The translations under genes and the position numbers were made by a program. Of a DNA stretch of 55,854 nt, positions 9,334-18,408 are shown one piece after another (position 1 is the stretch's first letter; every line of letters begins with the position of its first letter). Source of the DNA: Tychonema sp. LEGE 07203 (lineage in GTDB: Bacteria; Cyanobacteriota; Cyanobacteriia; Cyanobacteriales; Microcoleaceae); the NCBI RefSeq assembly GCF_015207285.1, contig NZ_JADEXD010000017.1, forward strand, positions 1-55,854, read 5' to 3'. The notes under the pieces are model-generated. The model did no database searches. It was not told where the DNA came from and saw nothing but the letters and a program-made list of their open reading frames with translations.

Positions 9334-9834
9334 GGCTGTTTTGTGCGATCGACAGTTTGGCAGTTATCAACTAAACCATACAATTAATTGGGAATTAGGC
9401 ACACCGAGGCCTAGAATTGAAAACGGCAATCTCTAGTTGCGTTTTACCCGATCGGGCAAACATGACTGTTGATTGCAGCAAAAAGTTTGAACAGTATTGT
9501 ATGTATGCCGATCGATCTACCAACCAGGCGCTATAAGCAGTTGGCATCCATTTAAATGCACTTAACTAACGTCTGGCGGGCTGCTGTTTGGGCTGCTGCA
9601 AAACTATTTTTCAATGACACAGTATAAATACTTGGCTGCAAGTGCAGGAGAGTACAAAGACATCGCCCTAAATTTAGCGGCCAACAGCGCATACCCTGCC
9701 CTGCTAAACCGCTGGGACAGCGACTAAAAAACGGGTTGTCAAGTCCGGCTTGCCAGTCCCAAAGCTTTACCCTGTTTAGCAAGCGTGCTGTTTTATCTAA
9801 GAATAATTGTCAAGTTAACGCGATCGAGATATTT
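9334..9834. other. Divergent spacer upstream of moaD and a small gene
   Basis: No coding sequence is supported. A short open frame can be read on the minus strand at 9552-9782, but it lacks family features. The region must hold promoters for both flanking genes. AGTTAACGCGATCGAGA lies just before the downstream start. Confidence 0.4.
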
Positions 9835-10122
9835 ATGGCAAGTAACGATTTTAAAGTGCTGCAAATTATTGAAGCTAAAGGCTGGTATGCCTTTGGGAGT
9901 ACAAAGCAAAGCCAGCACGTTGAAAGGTGGGTAAGACCTGTGGTGTGTTGGGTTTTAATAGAAGATAAAAAAAAGCGGCGGATTGTAACTGCTACCGCTA
10001 GCTATCGGATCGAGATTGACGACAAAGAAGTCGAATTCTTTGCTCACGAAAGCGAAATTCAAGATATCGAGAGTTTGCCGAAGTCGGTATCGGTATCAGA
10101 ATTTCTGAAAACTGAAGATTGA
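9835..10122 (+). CDS. Small conserved-looking protein of unknown function
   Basis: A 95-residue soluble protein that I do not recognise. It starts MASNDFKVLQIIEAKGWYA and ends with an acidic tail. The middle alternates hydrophobic strands and charged residues (RPVVCWVLIEDKKKRRIVTATASYRIEID), suggesting a small beta-rich fold. A longer frame opens 99 bp upstream at 9736, but ATG at 9835 is preferred because the extra residues look non-coding. It stands alone between divergent and convergent neighbours. Confidence 0.6.
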   Translation: MASNDFKVLQIIEAKGWYAFGSTKQSQHVERWVRPVVCWVLIEDKKKRRIVTATASYRIEIDDKEVEFFAHESEIQDIESLPKSVSVSEFLKTED

Positions 10123-10670
10123 GATTCGGATCCGAGGAGATTATTTAACAAGTTATTAATTATTCCTTAGTAATTCCTTAAACTTGCTCTCTGATTCTAT
10201 TTCAATTAGAGACAAAACCTCTAGATGGGGGTGTCCTGGATGCACTCCCATCAAAGAAACCGGGTTTTTACCTGATTTGCGGGCGGCCGCGAAGTCTTTT
10301 GGCAAAAAAACCGGTTTCCGTCAGCCCATCCGTCCCAGACGATCTCAAGTACGAAAAAAATCGCTTCTTTGGCGCTGCTGCATCACAAAGTCCAATAGCT
10401 CAATTAGCCCAAAAAAATAAAGAGGCCGGAAGATTGCTGGCAATGCCAACACGCTTCCGACCTTGCTGAATAACAGGGTATGCATATGTTTCTAAAGTAT
10501 GGCAGCCAAGCTTTCGAGATATCAAGAGGGCTATTGCAATCACCCACTTTTGCTTTTAAGGTATGTTTGCAAGGCTCATACCATTTTAGACTGAAAATTT
10601 GAAACTTGAGAGCGGGTGATGGTTGCAGGTTAAGGATTCTAGCGGTTTTTATGTAGCGGGTGCTACAACT
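10123..10670. other. Intergenic, two degraded AAACCGGG repeats
   Basis: No gene is supported. Two degenerate copies of the GAAACCGGGTTTC element lie at about 10255 and 10305. The rest shows no palindromes or family-like translation. The open frame at 10184-10420 translates mainly across these repeats. Confidence 0.5.
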
Positions 10671-12047
10671 TCAAACCCCACTAACCACAGGTTCAGGCTT
10701 TGACTGCCGCATCCGCCGCCCCAGCAGAGCCATCCGCACGCCACCGCCCGGCCCTAAAGTCACCCCTCGGCGTTTGGCCTGTACCGGCTTTTTCTCGGCC
10801 AATACCAAGTCGAAATCGCGCAAAATGGTTGCCAGCACCAGTTTCATCTCCAACTGCGCCAGCGCCAAGCCGATACAGCGGCGGCTGCCGCCTCCAAAGG
10901 GCAAATACTCGTAGGGCGAGAATTGCCTCTCCAAAAACCGTTCCGGCTTAAATTGCAGCGGTTCTGGATACAAATCCTCCCGCCTGTGGGTTAAATAAAT
11001 CGAGCCGAAAACCACCGTACCCGGTTCGAGTTGATGTCCCATCAGTTCCACGGGCTCTCGCACCACTCGCGGAAAGGTCAGCATTCCCACGGGATAAATT
11101 CTGAGTGTCTCTTGACAAACCGCACTCAGGTAGGGCAAGCGGGAAATATCCATCGGATCTGGATTTTCGCCCAAACTGTCCAATTCTTGCAGCAGTTTCT
11201 GGCGCACTGAGGGCAAGCTGTGAATCCAGTAAAATGCCCAAGCTAGGGCCGTTGCTGTGGTTTCGTGGCCTGCAAACAGCAGCGTCATCAACTCGTCGCG
11301 CAATTCTTCATTCGTCATCGGTTCGCCGTTTTCGTCGCGGGCGGCCATCATTAAGCTGAGAATGTCGGTGCGGTTGCTGTCTGGTTGCTGTCTGCGTTCG
11401 GCAATTTCCGCGTCCATCAGTTGCTGAATTTTCCGCTGCTGCTGCTTCATCCGTCCCCAAGGACTCCAAGCGCCCCAATCTTGCTGCATCCAAGGCAGAA
11501 ATAGCATACTCGATCGCAGCGGAGAGCCTGTTGTATCGATAATTGAAGCCAGCAGCGGGGACAGTTGCTGCAGCCGCGGCCCTTCATCCAGTCCGAAGAC
11601 TACTTGCAAAATTACCCGCATGGTGATTTCTTGCATGGCGGTGCGGGCGACAAAAGGTCGATCGACCGTCCACTTGCTGGCAACATCTCGAGTAATATCG
11701 CAAATTTGCTGAGCGTAATTACGCATCCGTTCGCCGTGAAAGGGCGGCATCAATAATTGGCGCTGGCGTTTGTGCTTTTCTCCAGAGATCACAATCATCG
11801 ATTGTTCTCCCAGCAAGGGTTTGAGAATACCGTTGATATCGCCTGGAGCCTCAAGGGCTTTGCTGTTTAGCATTTCCTGGATCGCTTGCGGGTTGTGGAT
11901 CATTACGAATGGTTGGAGGTTTCCCCACCGAGTCGTGAAAATCTCCCCGTACTTTTTGGCGCTGACATCCATGTATGTCAGCGGATCGGCTATCCATTGA
12001 ATTAGCTGCACGAAGCGGGGGTTTTTGGGGCCGTCTGGTAAGGTCAT
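10671..12047 (-). CDS. Cytochrome P450, CYP110 family
   Basis: This is a haem-thiolate monooxygenase of 458 residues. The N-terminus MTLPDGPKNPRFVQLIQWIADP matches the cyanobacterial CYP110 pattern, so ATG at 12047 is preferred over a TTG 42 bp upstream. The I-helix oxygen-activation motif is AGHETTA, the K-helix ExxR is ETLR, and the haem-binding loop is FGGGSRRCIG with the axial cysteine near residue 391. No membrane anchor is seen, as expected of a bacterial P450. CYP110 enzymes of cyanobacteria are reported to hydroxylate fatty acids, alkanes or terpenoids. The substrate here is unknown, and no redox partner or terpene synthase is adjacent. Confidence 0.93.
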   Translation of the reverse strand: MTLPDGPKNPRFVQLIQWIADPLTYMDVSAKKYGEIFTTRWGNLQPFVMIHNPQAIQEMLNSKALEAPGDINGILKPLLGEQSMIVISGEKHKRQRQLLMPPFHGERMRNYAQQICDITRDVASKWTVDRPFVARTAMQEITMRVILQVVFGLDEGPRLQQLSPLLASIIDTTGSPLRSSMLFLPWMQQDWGAWSPWGRMKQQQRKIQQLMDAEIAERRQQPDSNRTDILSLMMAARDENGEPMTNEELRDELMTLLFAGHETTATALAWAFYWIHSLPSVRQKLLQELDSLGENPDPMDISRLPYLSAVCQETLRIYPVGMLTFPRVVREPVELMGHQLEPGTVVFGSIYLTHRREDLYPEPLQFKPERFLERQFSPYEYLPFGGGSRRCIGLALAQLEMKLVLATILRDFDLVLAEKKPVQAKRRGVTLGPGGGVRMALLGRRMRQSKPEPVVSGV

Positions 12048-12141
12048 AGAAATTGCGGTAGTGCTTGTTAAAGGACTTGGAGAACACAAATAGGACTGCT
12101 GCAGAAACCGGGTTTATACCCTCTGCAATAATTTTAAGAGG

Positions 12142-12747
12142 TTATTCTCGAACGGTGCTCACAATGTCCTGTCCGAGTTCTGTAAAACGCACTGTTTTGA
12201 TTTGCCAAGGAGCATAACTGGTTAAAGTTTGGCGCACGCCTCCAAACAAACCTAGCATTTGACAGCTTGACAGATTTTGCAATTTCTGCCGGGAATTCCC
12301 GAAGGCTCGCAGATCGAGGGTAGCTATTCCGAGGTCGCGATCGATCGTCAGCCGATAGCCAACCAAACCGAGACTATCGAAAATCTGCTGTTTTAACACT
12401 TCATTAACAACGGATGACATTAACTGATTGTCGGGGCCTGTTACTGTTTCCGGGCTCAGAGTTTGACAGAGATTGTTTACCTTATAAACTTTAACGGTGA
12501 CAGTATTTTGTGATGCTACTCCACTGGCTAAAACAGGAGAAATAAAGTTAGAGGCCGGAGCTGTTTGAGTCGATCGCTCCTCAAGTTGATTTCCCGTTAG
12601 CTGTATGTCTCCGAATCGATCGGCACCCGTTCGGGATTGGCTCTGATTTACGGTTAAGTTCGCTGCATCATAGGTGGAACAACTGCTACCGCCCATCAAA
12701 ATTAATCCAGCGGCTAAATACCCGAACTGTTTGCAAATACGGTTCAT
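12142..12747 (-). CDS. Lipoprotein with GerMN-like domain
   Basis: A 201-residue secreted protein. The N-terminus has a signal peptide ending in a lipobox, MGGSSC, with the lipidated cysteine at about residue 23. A roughly 35-residue polar linker follows. From about 80 to 200 the pattern VTVKVYKVNN, then LGIATLDLR, LFGGVRQTLTSY and IKTVRFTE resembles GerM/GerMN domains, first known from spore germination but common in non-sporulating bacteria, including cyanobacteria. A cell-envelope location is inferred. Assignment is by eye, so another small alpha/beta envelope domain is possible. Confidence 0.6.
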   Translation of the reverse strand: MNRICKQFGYLAAGLILMGGSSCSTYDAANLTVNQSQSRTGADRFGDIQLTGNQLEERSTQTAPASNFISPVLASGVASQNTVTVKVYKVNNLCQTLSPETVTGPDNQLMSSVVNEVLKQQIFDSLGLVGYRLTIDRDLGIATLDLRAFGNSRQKLQNLSSCQMLGLFGGVRQTLTSYAPWQIKTVRFTELGQDIVSTVRE

Positions 12748-13430
12748 AGTTTCTAATACTCAACTAAACGTCTGTGTGTGGAGGGTGAATTTTTCTGGTA
12801 GAAAGCACTTACTCCCTGATTACACTCACTTATGAGTATTTCCCGGCATCCGCAATACTGAGGCGAAAACAAGTTAAGAGTTCTGATTAATACCTTGATT
12901 TTAGTGTGATTTCACGTAAACGGGCAAGGCACTTGATGCTGGCAACGCTGGTGCAGGCTCGGTATCTCGCCAGATTAAGCTCGTAACCCTAGACTGCCAG
13001 TCAGCTCGAATAACCGATCGGCGGTGTGATGCAGCCTTGCAAATCGCTCGATCGCGTCAGATTTAAAAAGCCTTTTTCCGGTTGGCGAAACCTTGACCTT
13101 GATTAGTAGTAATGAGGACATATTTTCGACGGTTGCGCGTATTTTACGAGGGCTTCGGAATGGCATAACTGAGCTTTCGGTGCAGTTGCAAAACAAAATC
13201 CGCATTAAAAATCCGTGATGATTCGGTGATTGAAACTTCGACTGTACAAACTTTCCTCCGCCGAGGCGGACTAAGAAATAAAGCGGGTATTTAAGCCGGA
13301 TTTGGCACCAGCAAACGTGCCAGTCGCGAACAAGATAATTTAGCAGCCAGCCTCTGGCGCATTCAGGGTGCGATCGCAATATTTGGTGATTTTTCTACCG
13401 AATTCCATCAAAAATAGTGAGAACATCATC
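12748..13430. other. Intergenic, upstream of the COP23 gene
   Basis: Nothing codes convincingly. A 134-codon frame on the minus strand (12975-13379) has no recognisable motif and overlaps the COP23 promoter region, so it is treated as chance. The COP23 gene shows only a weak ribosome site (GTGAGAACATCATC) before its ATG. Confidence 0.4.
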
Positions 13431-13964
13431 ATGAAACAGCAATTATTGACGAAGGTTTTGGCGGCAAGCGCGATCGCCCTCAGCAGCGTGACAGTGCCTT
13501 TTGAGCCTGGTTACGGCTGGAGTTCAACCAGGGAAAAGGGATTTTCGTGCAGTACCGTCAGGGGCGCACCGGTAACGGTGTACCAAAACTCTAAAGGTGC
13601 GGTAGAGCCTTGGATTGAGTGGAATTCCGATTATTTTTCCGGTTCTGGCTACAATCCACAAACTCGGTGTCAATTAGTCAGCCAGCGCCTCGAAACCTAT
13701 CGCCGCAACCGGGTGCTCAAGTACATTACAGCAGGCCGGATGAACGGCCAAAACGTCATCTGCACGGCGAATCAAGTCAACGGTTTGTGTCAAAATTTGA
13801 TTTATACTCTCAGACCCGGCCAAGACCCGATCGGCTCTTTATATAATTTGTTAGCTTGGCGTCAAGGATATGTCGGGATGCCGTCTTTTGATGAAACCCG
13901 TAACATTCCTTACATTGACGTAAGGGAAAAACTAGGGGAAAGCACGGATGATGCGGCGCAATAG
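13431..13964 (+). CDS. COP23-domain secreted protein
   Basis: This 177-residue protein has a Sec-type signal peptide (KQQLLTKVLAASAIALSSVTVPF) with likely cleavage before residue 30. The mature part carries the COP23 pattern: FSCSTVRGAPVTVYQNSKG, WIEWNSDYFSGSGYNPQTRC, then KYITAGRMNGQNVICTA and GLCQNLIYTLRPGQDP. Four cysteines are spaced as in the family. COP23 was described as a circadian-oscillating, membrane-peripheral protein in a Cyanothece-type strain. Its biochemical role is unknown. The same domain is fused to a protease in the next gene, about 590 bp on. Confidence 0.85.
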   Translation: MKQQLLTKVLAASAIALSSVTVPFEPGYGWSSTREKGFSCSTVRGAPVTVYQNSKGAVEPWIEWNSDYFSGSGYNPQTRCQLVSQRLETYRRNRVLKYITAGRMNGQNVICTANQVNGLCQNLIYTLRPGQDPIGSLYNLLAWRQGYVGMPSFDETRNIPYIDVREKLGESTDDAAQ

Positions 13965-13994
13965 CCGATTTTTTCGCCATCCTCCAGCCTTGCT

Positions 13995-14104
13995 TATACC
14001 ATTTTTCTAAAGATGTGGCATGGATGAAGTTTTAGCCCCCCCCCAAGGCATCGGGGGGGTTGGGGGGGGGTAATATCTAGCACTACTTTATTCCATTGGT
14101 ATTA
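13995..14104. mobile_element. MITE-like element, copy A
   Basis: The element begins TATACCATTTTTCTAAAGATG, has a G/C-tract core (runs of C then runs of G), and ends ACTTTATTCCATTGGTATTA. The ends form an imperfect terminal inverted repeat (ATACCA....TAAAG). Two more copies lie head to tail at 38.1-38.3 kb. No coding capacity, so any movement would need a transposase in trans. Confidence 0.7.
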
Positions 14105-14555
14105 ATGGTTGGGCAATTTTCAAGATTGAATACATCTGTGTCGATCGGTGTTTGTACGCTTGAAATCTGCGGTTAACAGATCGATCGACAGCAGTTCCTA
14201 CGCCCTGCGGTGGGACAGTCGCCGCCGCCGGATTCCCTGCCGGTGCTGAGGTGTGGGCAGTAGCGCGGGGTTTTGTAAATTTGCTGCTGCCAAAATCTTT
14301 TTGTCAAGGCTATAGCTTGCGGTATGCAAATAACGTTAAAATTGCCGTGAACCGCCGCCGGATTTTTAAGGGCAAAGGTTTCTTGGTGGCAATTAACGAT
14401 CGGGGCAACGATCGACATCTCGGTTTTGAGGTCTATACTTTTGAAGATGGAAGCGCGCCGACGCGAGAATTATTGGAAAAAATGGTTAAATCCAGTTGCG
14501 GAATTCCGATCGGTATATATTTGCAGTTCGTCTCGTCATGTCTGGGGAGTTAGCG
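14105..14555. other. Spacer before the protease-COP23 gene
   Basis: A frame opened by GTG at 14251 runs to a stop two bases before the protease start (14553). Its translation has a plausible but unrecognised C-terminal half (KGKGFLVAINDRGNDRHLGF). It has no good start or ribosome site, so it is not called as a gene. It could be a decayed upstream gene. Confidence 0.35.
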
Positions 14556-15794
14556 ATGAATTTGTGGAGTTCGCGGTTCGGGGCGCTGACAATCATCTTG
14601 ACCGGTGCAATAACGGCGACAGCAATTGTCGGCCAACAATATGCTGCTTATGCCAAAACAGCGGAAGAAATTGCCCGGGTAGCAACGTTGAGCACCGTCG
14701 AAGTTAACAATACGCTGGGTTTTGCTACTAGCGGTTCGGGAGTAATTATTGCAAAACAAGGCAATATTTATACGGTTCTGACGGCGAATCACGTTGTTGC
14801 CAGCCTCGCCCAAGAATACAGCATTCGCACTCATTTAGAAAAAAATTATAGAGCAATCAGAATACAGCGGCTGCCGAAAAACGACCGCGATATAGACTTA
14901 GCTCTGATCCAGTTTTACAGCCGAGACAATTATCCAGTAGCGCCAATTGGCGAATCAAAACGTGCTGTAGTCGGTTCTACTATTTACGTTGCTGGCTATC
15001 CACTGCCCATCGCTTCTTGGTATGAAAGAAAACTCGAATTTACTGCTGGTATTGTTTCTTCTCGTCTCGATCGCGCATCATCCGGATACGGACTGCGATA
15101 TCAAGCTGTCACCAGGCGCGGCATGAGCGGCGGGCCTGTATTTGATGCTGATGGCACTGTTGTGGGAATTCACGGTCAGGGTGATACTGTGGGTACGGTG
15201 CTCAGCCAGTGGAACGGTCAAATTGAGGAAATTAAAACAGGGTTGAATGCAGCAATCCCGATCGATTCTTTTATGAGGTTGCGATCGCAAACCTTACCTA
15301 ACGGGTTTGATATTCTCAGCAATATTTCGATCCAGCGCAGCCCCAGCCAAAGTCGATCGAATCTGGGGGCAGGAGGCTTTGTCTGCGATACCTCCACCGG
15401 CGAACCGATGACTGTGTATCAAAATCCGCAAGGGTTTAGGGAGCCTTGGATTCGCTGGAATTCTAATTTCTTTTCGGATTCTGGCTACGATCCTCTGACT
15501 CGCTGCAAACAAGTCACTCAGCGCCTGGAAAATTACAGCCGCAACAAACAGCTAAATTATGTCACTGTCGGCACTGTCAACAATCAAAAAGTGATTTGCA
15601 CCAGCAGCCGCGTTAACGGGCCCTGCGAAGGCTTGATCTACACGCTGCGCCGCGATCAAGATCCGGCTCCAGCACTCAGCAGTTTCTTTGTGTGGCTGGC
15701 AAATCAGAAGGCGAGACCTTCTCTTTTTGAAAGCAGCACTCCCGTTTATATTAATGTTGGGGAACGGCTGGGGCTAGATGTTAGCGAACCCTAA
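14556..15794 (+). CDS. Secreted trypsin-like serine protease fused to COP23 domain
   Basis: A 412-residue fusion. The N-terminal membrane or signal segment is FGALTIILTGAITATAIVG (about 8-26). The trypsin/HtrA-like domain shows the triad by motif: His79 in LTANHVV, Asp114 in RDIDLAL, Ser191 in RRGMSGGPVF. From about residue 273 a full COP23 domain follows (GGFVCDTSTGEPMTVYQN, WIRWNSNFFSDSGYDP, KVICTSSRVNGPCEGLIYTLR). ATG at 14556 is chosen because GGAG sits 6 bp before it. An in-frame ATG 18 bp upstream is possible. It probably acts outside the cytoplasmic membrane. COP23 may direct or regulate proteolysis, and the stand-alone COP23 upstream may be a partner or substrate. Both are inference. 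Confidence 0.88.
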   Translation: MNLWSSRFGALTIILTGAITATAIVGQQYAAYAKTAEEIARVATLSTVEVNNTLGFATSGSGVIIAKQGNIYTVLTANHVVASLAQEYSIRTHLEKNYRAIRIQRLPKNDRDIDLALIQFYSRDNYPVAPIGESKRAVVGSTIYVAGYPLPIASWYERKLEFTAGIVSSRLDRASSGYGLRYQAVTRRGMSGGPVFDADGTVVGIHGQGDTVGTVLSQWNGQIEEIKTGLNAAIPIDSFMRLRSQTLPNGFDILSNISIQRSPSQSRSNLGAGGFVCDTSTGEPMTVYQNPQGFREPWIRWNSNFFSDSGYDPLTRCKQVTQRLENYSRNKQLNYVTVGTVNNQKVICTSSRVNGPCEGLIYTLRRDQDPAPALSSFFVWLANQKARPSLFESSTPVYINVGERLGLDVSEP

Positions 15795-16100
15795 TTTGTA
15801 ATAGACTGCTGGCAAAATTTAGAAACAATCTGGAAAAACATCTGCGTTTATTTGTGTTTATCTGCCTGAAATCTGCGGTTTTCATAGCGCTCCAAGACTC
15901 GTGCAATAAATCTGCTCGGCGATATTTTTTCGGCCAAATCGCGCTGATTTGCTTGTGGAAATTTCGGGCGCACTCATCTAAAAAATTGATATATTTGAAT
16001 GATTTATAATTGCCAATAACAGAAATAACGATCTTTTGCAACAAATAAGTTATAAAATTACTGTTAAATTAATCTAATCCAAATTTTTCAGGTATCAAGC
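15795..16100. other. Intergenic with dispersed TCTGCGGTT repeat relic
   Basis: ACATCTGCGTTTATTTGTGTTTATCTGCCTGAAATCTGCGG (about 15838-15880) is a partial copy of the element that forms the 133-bp tandem array at the right end of the window. The remainder is AT-rich and presumably holds the promoter of the transketolase-family gene. Confidence 0.6.
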
Positions 16101-18341
16101 ATGACTGCAACTACGTCGAAGGCAACGTCAGCCATCCCCAGTTTTTGCGAAGGAATCCAGTATTTCTCCGAAACAGTGCCGGGTTTTGAGACTTACGGGA
16201 AAGCACCCGCGATCGCCAGCGGAAGCAAGTCGATCGCCGATCCCGCCGATCCCGCCGCCGTCTTTCAAACAATGCTGGGAGCAGATGCCCTGCGCTACCT
16301 GACGCTGCAAGTCACCGCCAGCAAGGCATCGGGACATCCGGGCGGTTTTGCCAGCCAAGCCGAGGCTTATGCCGCGTTGGTGATGCTCGGACACAAGAAC
16401 ATTGTCACCGAAGTGGGACACCACGCGCCGGGATTTTACAGTGCCATGTTTCTCGATCGATCTTTAGAAGACATGGGAATTGTCAACGTACAGCAAGTGC
16501 GCGATAAATTCCGCGAAAAAGACGGTTTATTAGGACATCTTTCCGGTTTCATTCCCGGCCTTTTAGCACCTGCTGGCCCCCTCGGACAAGGGCAGCATTT
16601 TGCAATGGCGGGAGCGCTTTTGCATCCCGGAAAACTGTTTGCTTTCACAATGGGCGACGGCGGCATGGGCGAACCCTATCCCATGAGCAGCATGGGACAT
16701 TTCCACACTGCTTATCCCAAGGCTACTAACTTTTTACCAGTGTTAGTTTGGAACGGATTTTCCCAAGAACATCACAGCATGGTTTCGACTAAAACTAATG
16801 CTGAAATGATTGCTTATTGGCAAGGAAACGGTTTTGAAGAAGTTATCTTAGTCGATGCTAAGGAATTTGACGACAAAAATCAACCGGGAGATTATGTTGA
16901 CAGCACTGCTTTTTCCCTCGAACAGCGCATGGCATTTACAAAAGCTGTTTTACAAGGAGTTGACAAAGCGGCAAAATCAGCTCTCGGAGGCAAATTAACT
17001 GCGTTTATTATCAAACAGTTGAAAGGTGCCGGAGTGCACGCGCGCGGCTCGAAATCTCACAACCTTTATCCAAAAGATACGCTGGATGCTCCGCACATTA
17101 TCAGTGCCTTAAAAGAGCGCGCTTTGACGGTGGCTGCTTGGGAGTTGGTGCGGACAAATTGCGAGCGTGCGGGCGGCGGCCCAGCAGCGAAAACAGTTGT
17201 TACTGAGTTTACATTGCCGCTGGCAGATTTGGGCGAATTGCCTTTAGAAGAATTTGCGGTTGGCGGAGACTCGAAGATTTCGACAACTGCAATGGGACGT
17301 TTGGTAGCGAAAGTCGGCGAGTGCGATCGGACTTTTCTTGTCACCAATGCTGACGGCAATGAAGCATCGGCAATTGCCAACATCAACCAAGCTCTGAAAA
17401 TCATTCACCCGACAACAGATGACCTCTACAATCAATCGCCAAACGGTCAAGTTTACGAACCTTTGAGCGAAGATGCTTGCGCGGGTTTGGCAGTAGGTTT
17501 GTCGCTGTTTGGAGGGCGGAGTTTGTGGTGTTCCTACGAATCTTTTGCCGTTAACGGTTTACCAATTTGGCAAACTGTTACCCAAGCGATGGCAGAATTG
17601 CGCCGTCCAACTCCGGCTACTGTCACCTTATTTACAGCGGGTGCATTGGAGCAAGGCCGCAACGGTTGGACGCACCAACGCCCGGAGATTGAGGCTTATT
17701 TTGCCGCCATGATGCGGAATGGAAATGTGTTTCCTTTGTTTCCACCGGATGCTAACAGCATTCAAGCTTGTTACGAGTGGGCTTTGAGTGCTAAAAATAA
17801 GGGAGTTGTGATTACTGCGAGCAAGTCGCCGCTGCCAATTCGCACTACTTTTGCACAGACTCGCCAAGCATTACAAGATGGTGCAATAGTGCTGCACGAA
17901 ATTGATTCTCCGCAAGCATCCCAAAATCAAGGGGGAAGCAAGAAAGTTGTGTTTGCTGTTGTCGGCGACATGAGTTTAATGCCAGTGTTTGAAGCCGCAA
18001 CATTTTTGGAAACCGAAGGGATTGGAGTGCGGATTGTTTCGGTTGTGAATCCCCGCCGTTTGTACCGTCCAAGCGATGTTGCTTGGGATACTTGTTCGGA
18101 AGCTGACGGCGGCTTTTTGAGCGATGAGAATTTTGCCAAAATGTTTGGTGGAGATGCCTTGATTGGCGTAACAGGCGGTGCTTCTGGGATGTTGGAGCCG
18201 GTGATGCTCCGCAGCAATTGCCCGCGCGATACTTTCGCTTGGAAGCGGGGGGAAACTACTGCTAGTGCGGGTGAGTTGATGGCGTTTAACGGGTTGACTG
18301 CTGAGGCGTTGACTAAAAGAGCGATCGAGCTAGTTCATTAA
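16101..18341 (+). CDS. Transketolase-family thiamine diphosphate enzyme
   Basis: A 746-residue ThDP enzyme. The N-terminal domain has SGHPGG (about 73-78), GPLGQGQH near 154 and the ThDP motif GDGGMGEPYPMSSMG, followed about 27 residues on by WNG. The C-terminal half carries the pyrimidine-binding and transketolase C-like domains (NPRRLYRPSDVAW, GGDALIGVTGGASG). The cofactor sequence GDGGMGEP and spacing differ from the standard Calvin-cycle transketolase. The size and the FPLFPPDANS segment recall a second cyanobacterial group annotated as phosphoketolase or transketolase-like. Acting on xylulose-5-phosphate is probable from the family. Whether it transfers a ketol unit or makes acetyl phosphate is not decided by sequence. 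Confidence 0.75.
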   Translation: MTATTSKATSAIPSFCEGIQYFSETVPGFETYGKAPAIASGSKSIADPADPAAVFQTMLGADALRYLTLQVTASKASGHPGGFASQAEAYAALVMLGHKNIVTEVGHHAPGFYSAMFLDRSLEDMGIVNVQQVRDKFREKDGLLGHLSGFIPGLLAPAGPLGQGQHFAMAGALLHPGKLFAFTMGDGGMGEPYPMSSMGHFHTAYPKATNFLPVLVWNGFSQEHHSMVSTKTNAEMIAYWQGNGFEEVILVDAKEFDDKNQPGDYVDSTAFSLEQRMAFTKAVLQGVDKAAKSALGGKLTAFIIKQLKGAGVHARGSKSHNLYPKDTLDAPHIISALKERALTVAAWELVRTNCERAGGGPAAKTVVTEFTLPLADLGELPLEEFAVGGDSKISTTAMGRLVAKVGECDRTFLVTNADGNEASAIANINQALKIIHPTTDDLYNQSPNGQVYEPLSEDACAGLAVGLSLFGGRSLWCSYESFAVNGLPIWQTVTQAMAELRRPTPATVTLFTAGALEQGRNGWTHQRPEIEAYFAAMMRNGNVFPLFPPDANSIQACYEWALSAKNKGVVITASKSPLPIRTTFAQTRQALQDGAIVLHEIDSPQASQNQGGSKKVVFAVVGDMSLMPVFEAATFLETEGIGVRIVSVVNPRRLYRPSDVAWDTCSEADGGFLSDENFAKMFGGDALIGVTGGASGMLEPVMLRSNCPRDTFAWKRGETTASAGELMAFNGLTAEALTKRAIELVH

Positions 18342-18357
18342 GTTAGAATGTGAAAGA

Positions 18358-18390
18358 ATGCCCCTGCCTAGTTTTTACTGGGTAGGGGCT
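18358..18390 (+). terminator. Hairpin after the transketolase-family gene
   Basis: GCCCCTGCC and GGGTAGGGGC form a stem around TAGTTTTTACT, starting 17 bp after the stop codon. It is not followed by a strong T-run, so it may end transcription only partly before the Uma2 gene. Confidence 0.5.
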
Positions 18391-18408
18391 AGCAATATTT
18401 AAAATAGG

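Noticed and set aside
10184-10420. 78-codon frame after the small unknown gene
   Set aside because: Its translation mostly covers degenerate AAACCGGG repeats.
12975-13379. 134-codon minus-strand frame upstream of the COP23 gene
   Set aside because: Unrecognisable, basic and Cys-rich in a way typical of chance translation. Overlaps the probable COP23 promoter.
14251-14553. 100-codon frame ending 2 bp before the protease-COP23 start
   Set aside because: GTG start without a ribosome site, N-terminal half looks random. Retained only as a possible decayed gene in the spacer note.
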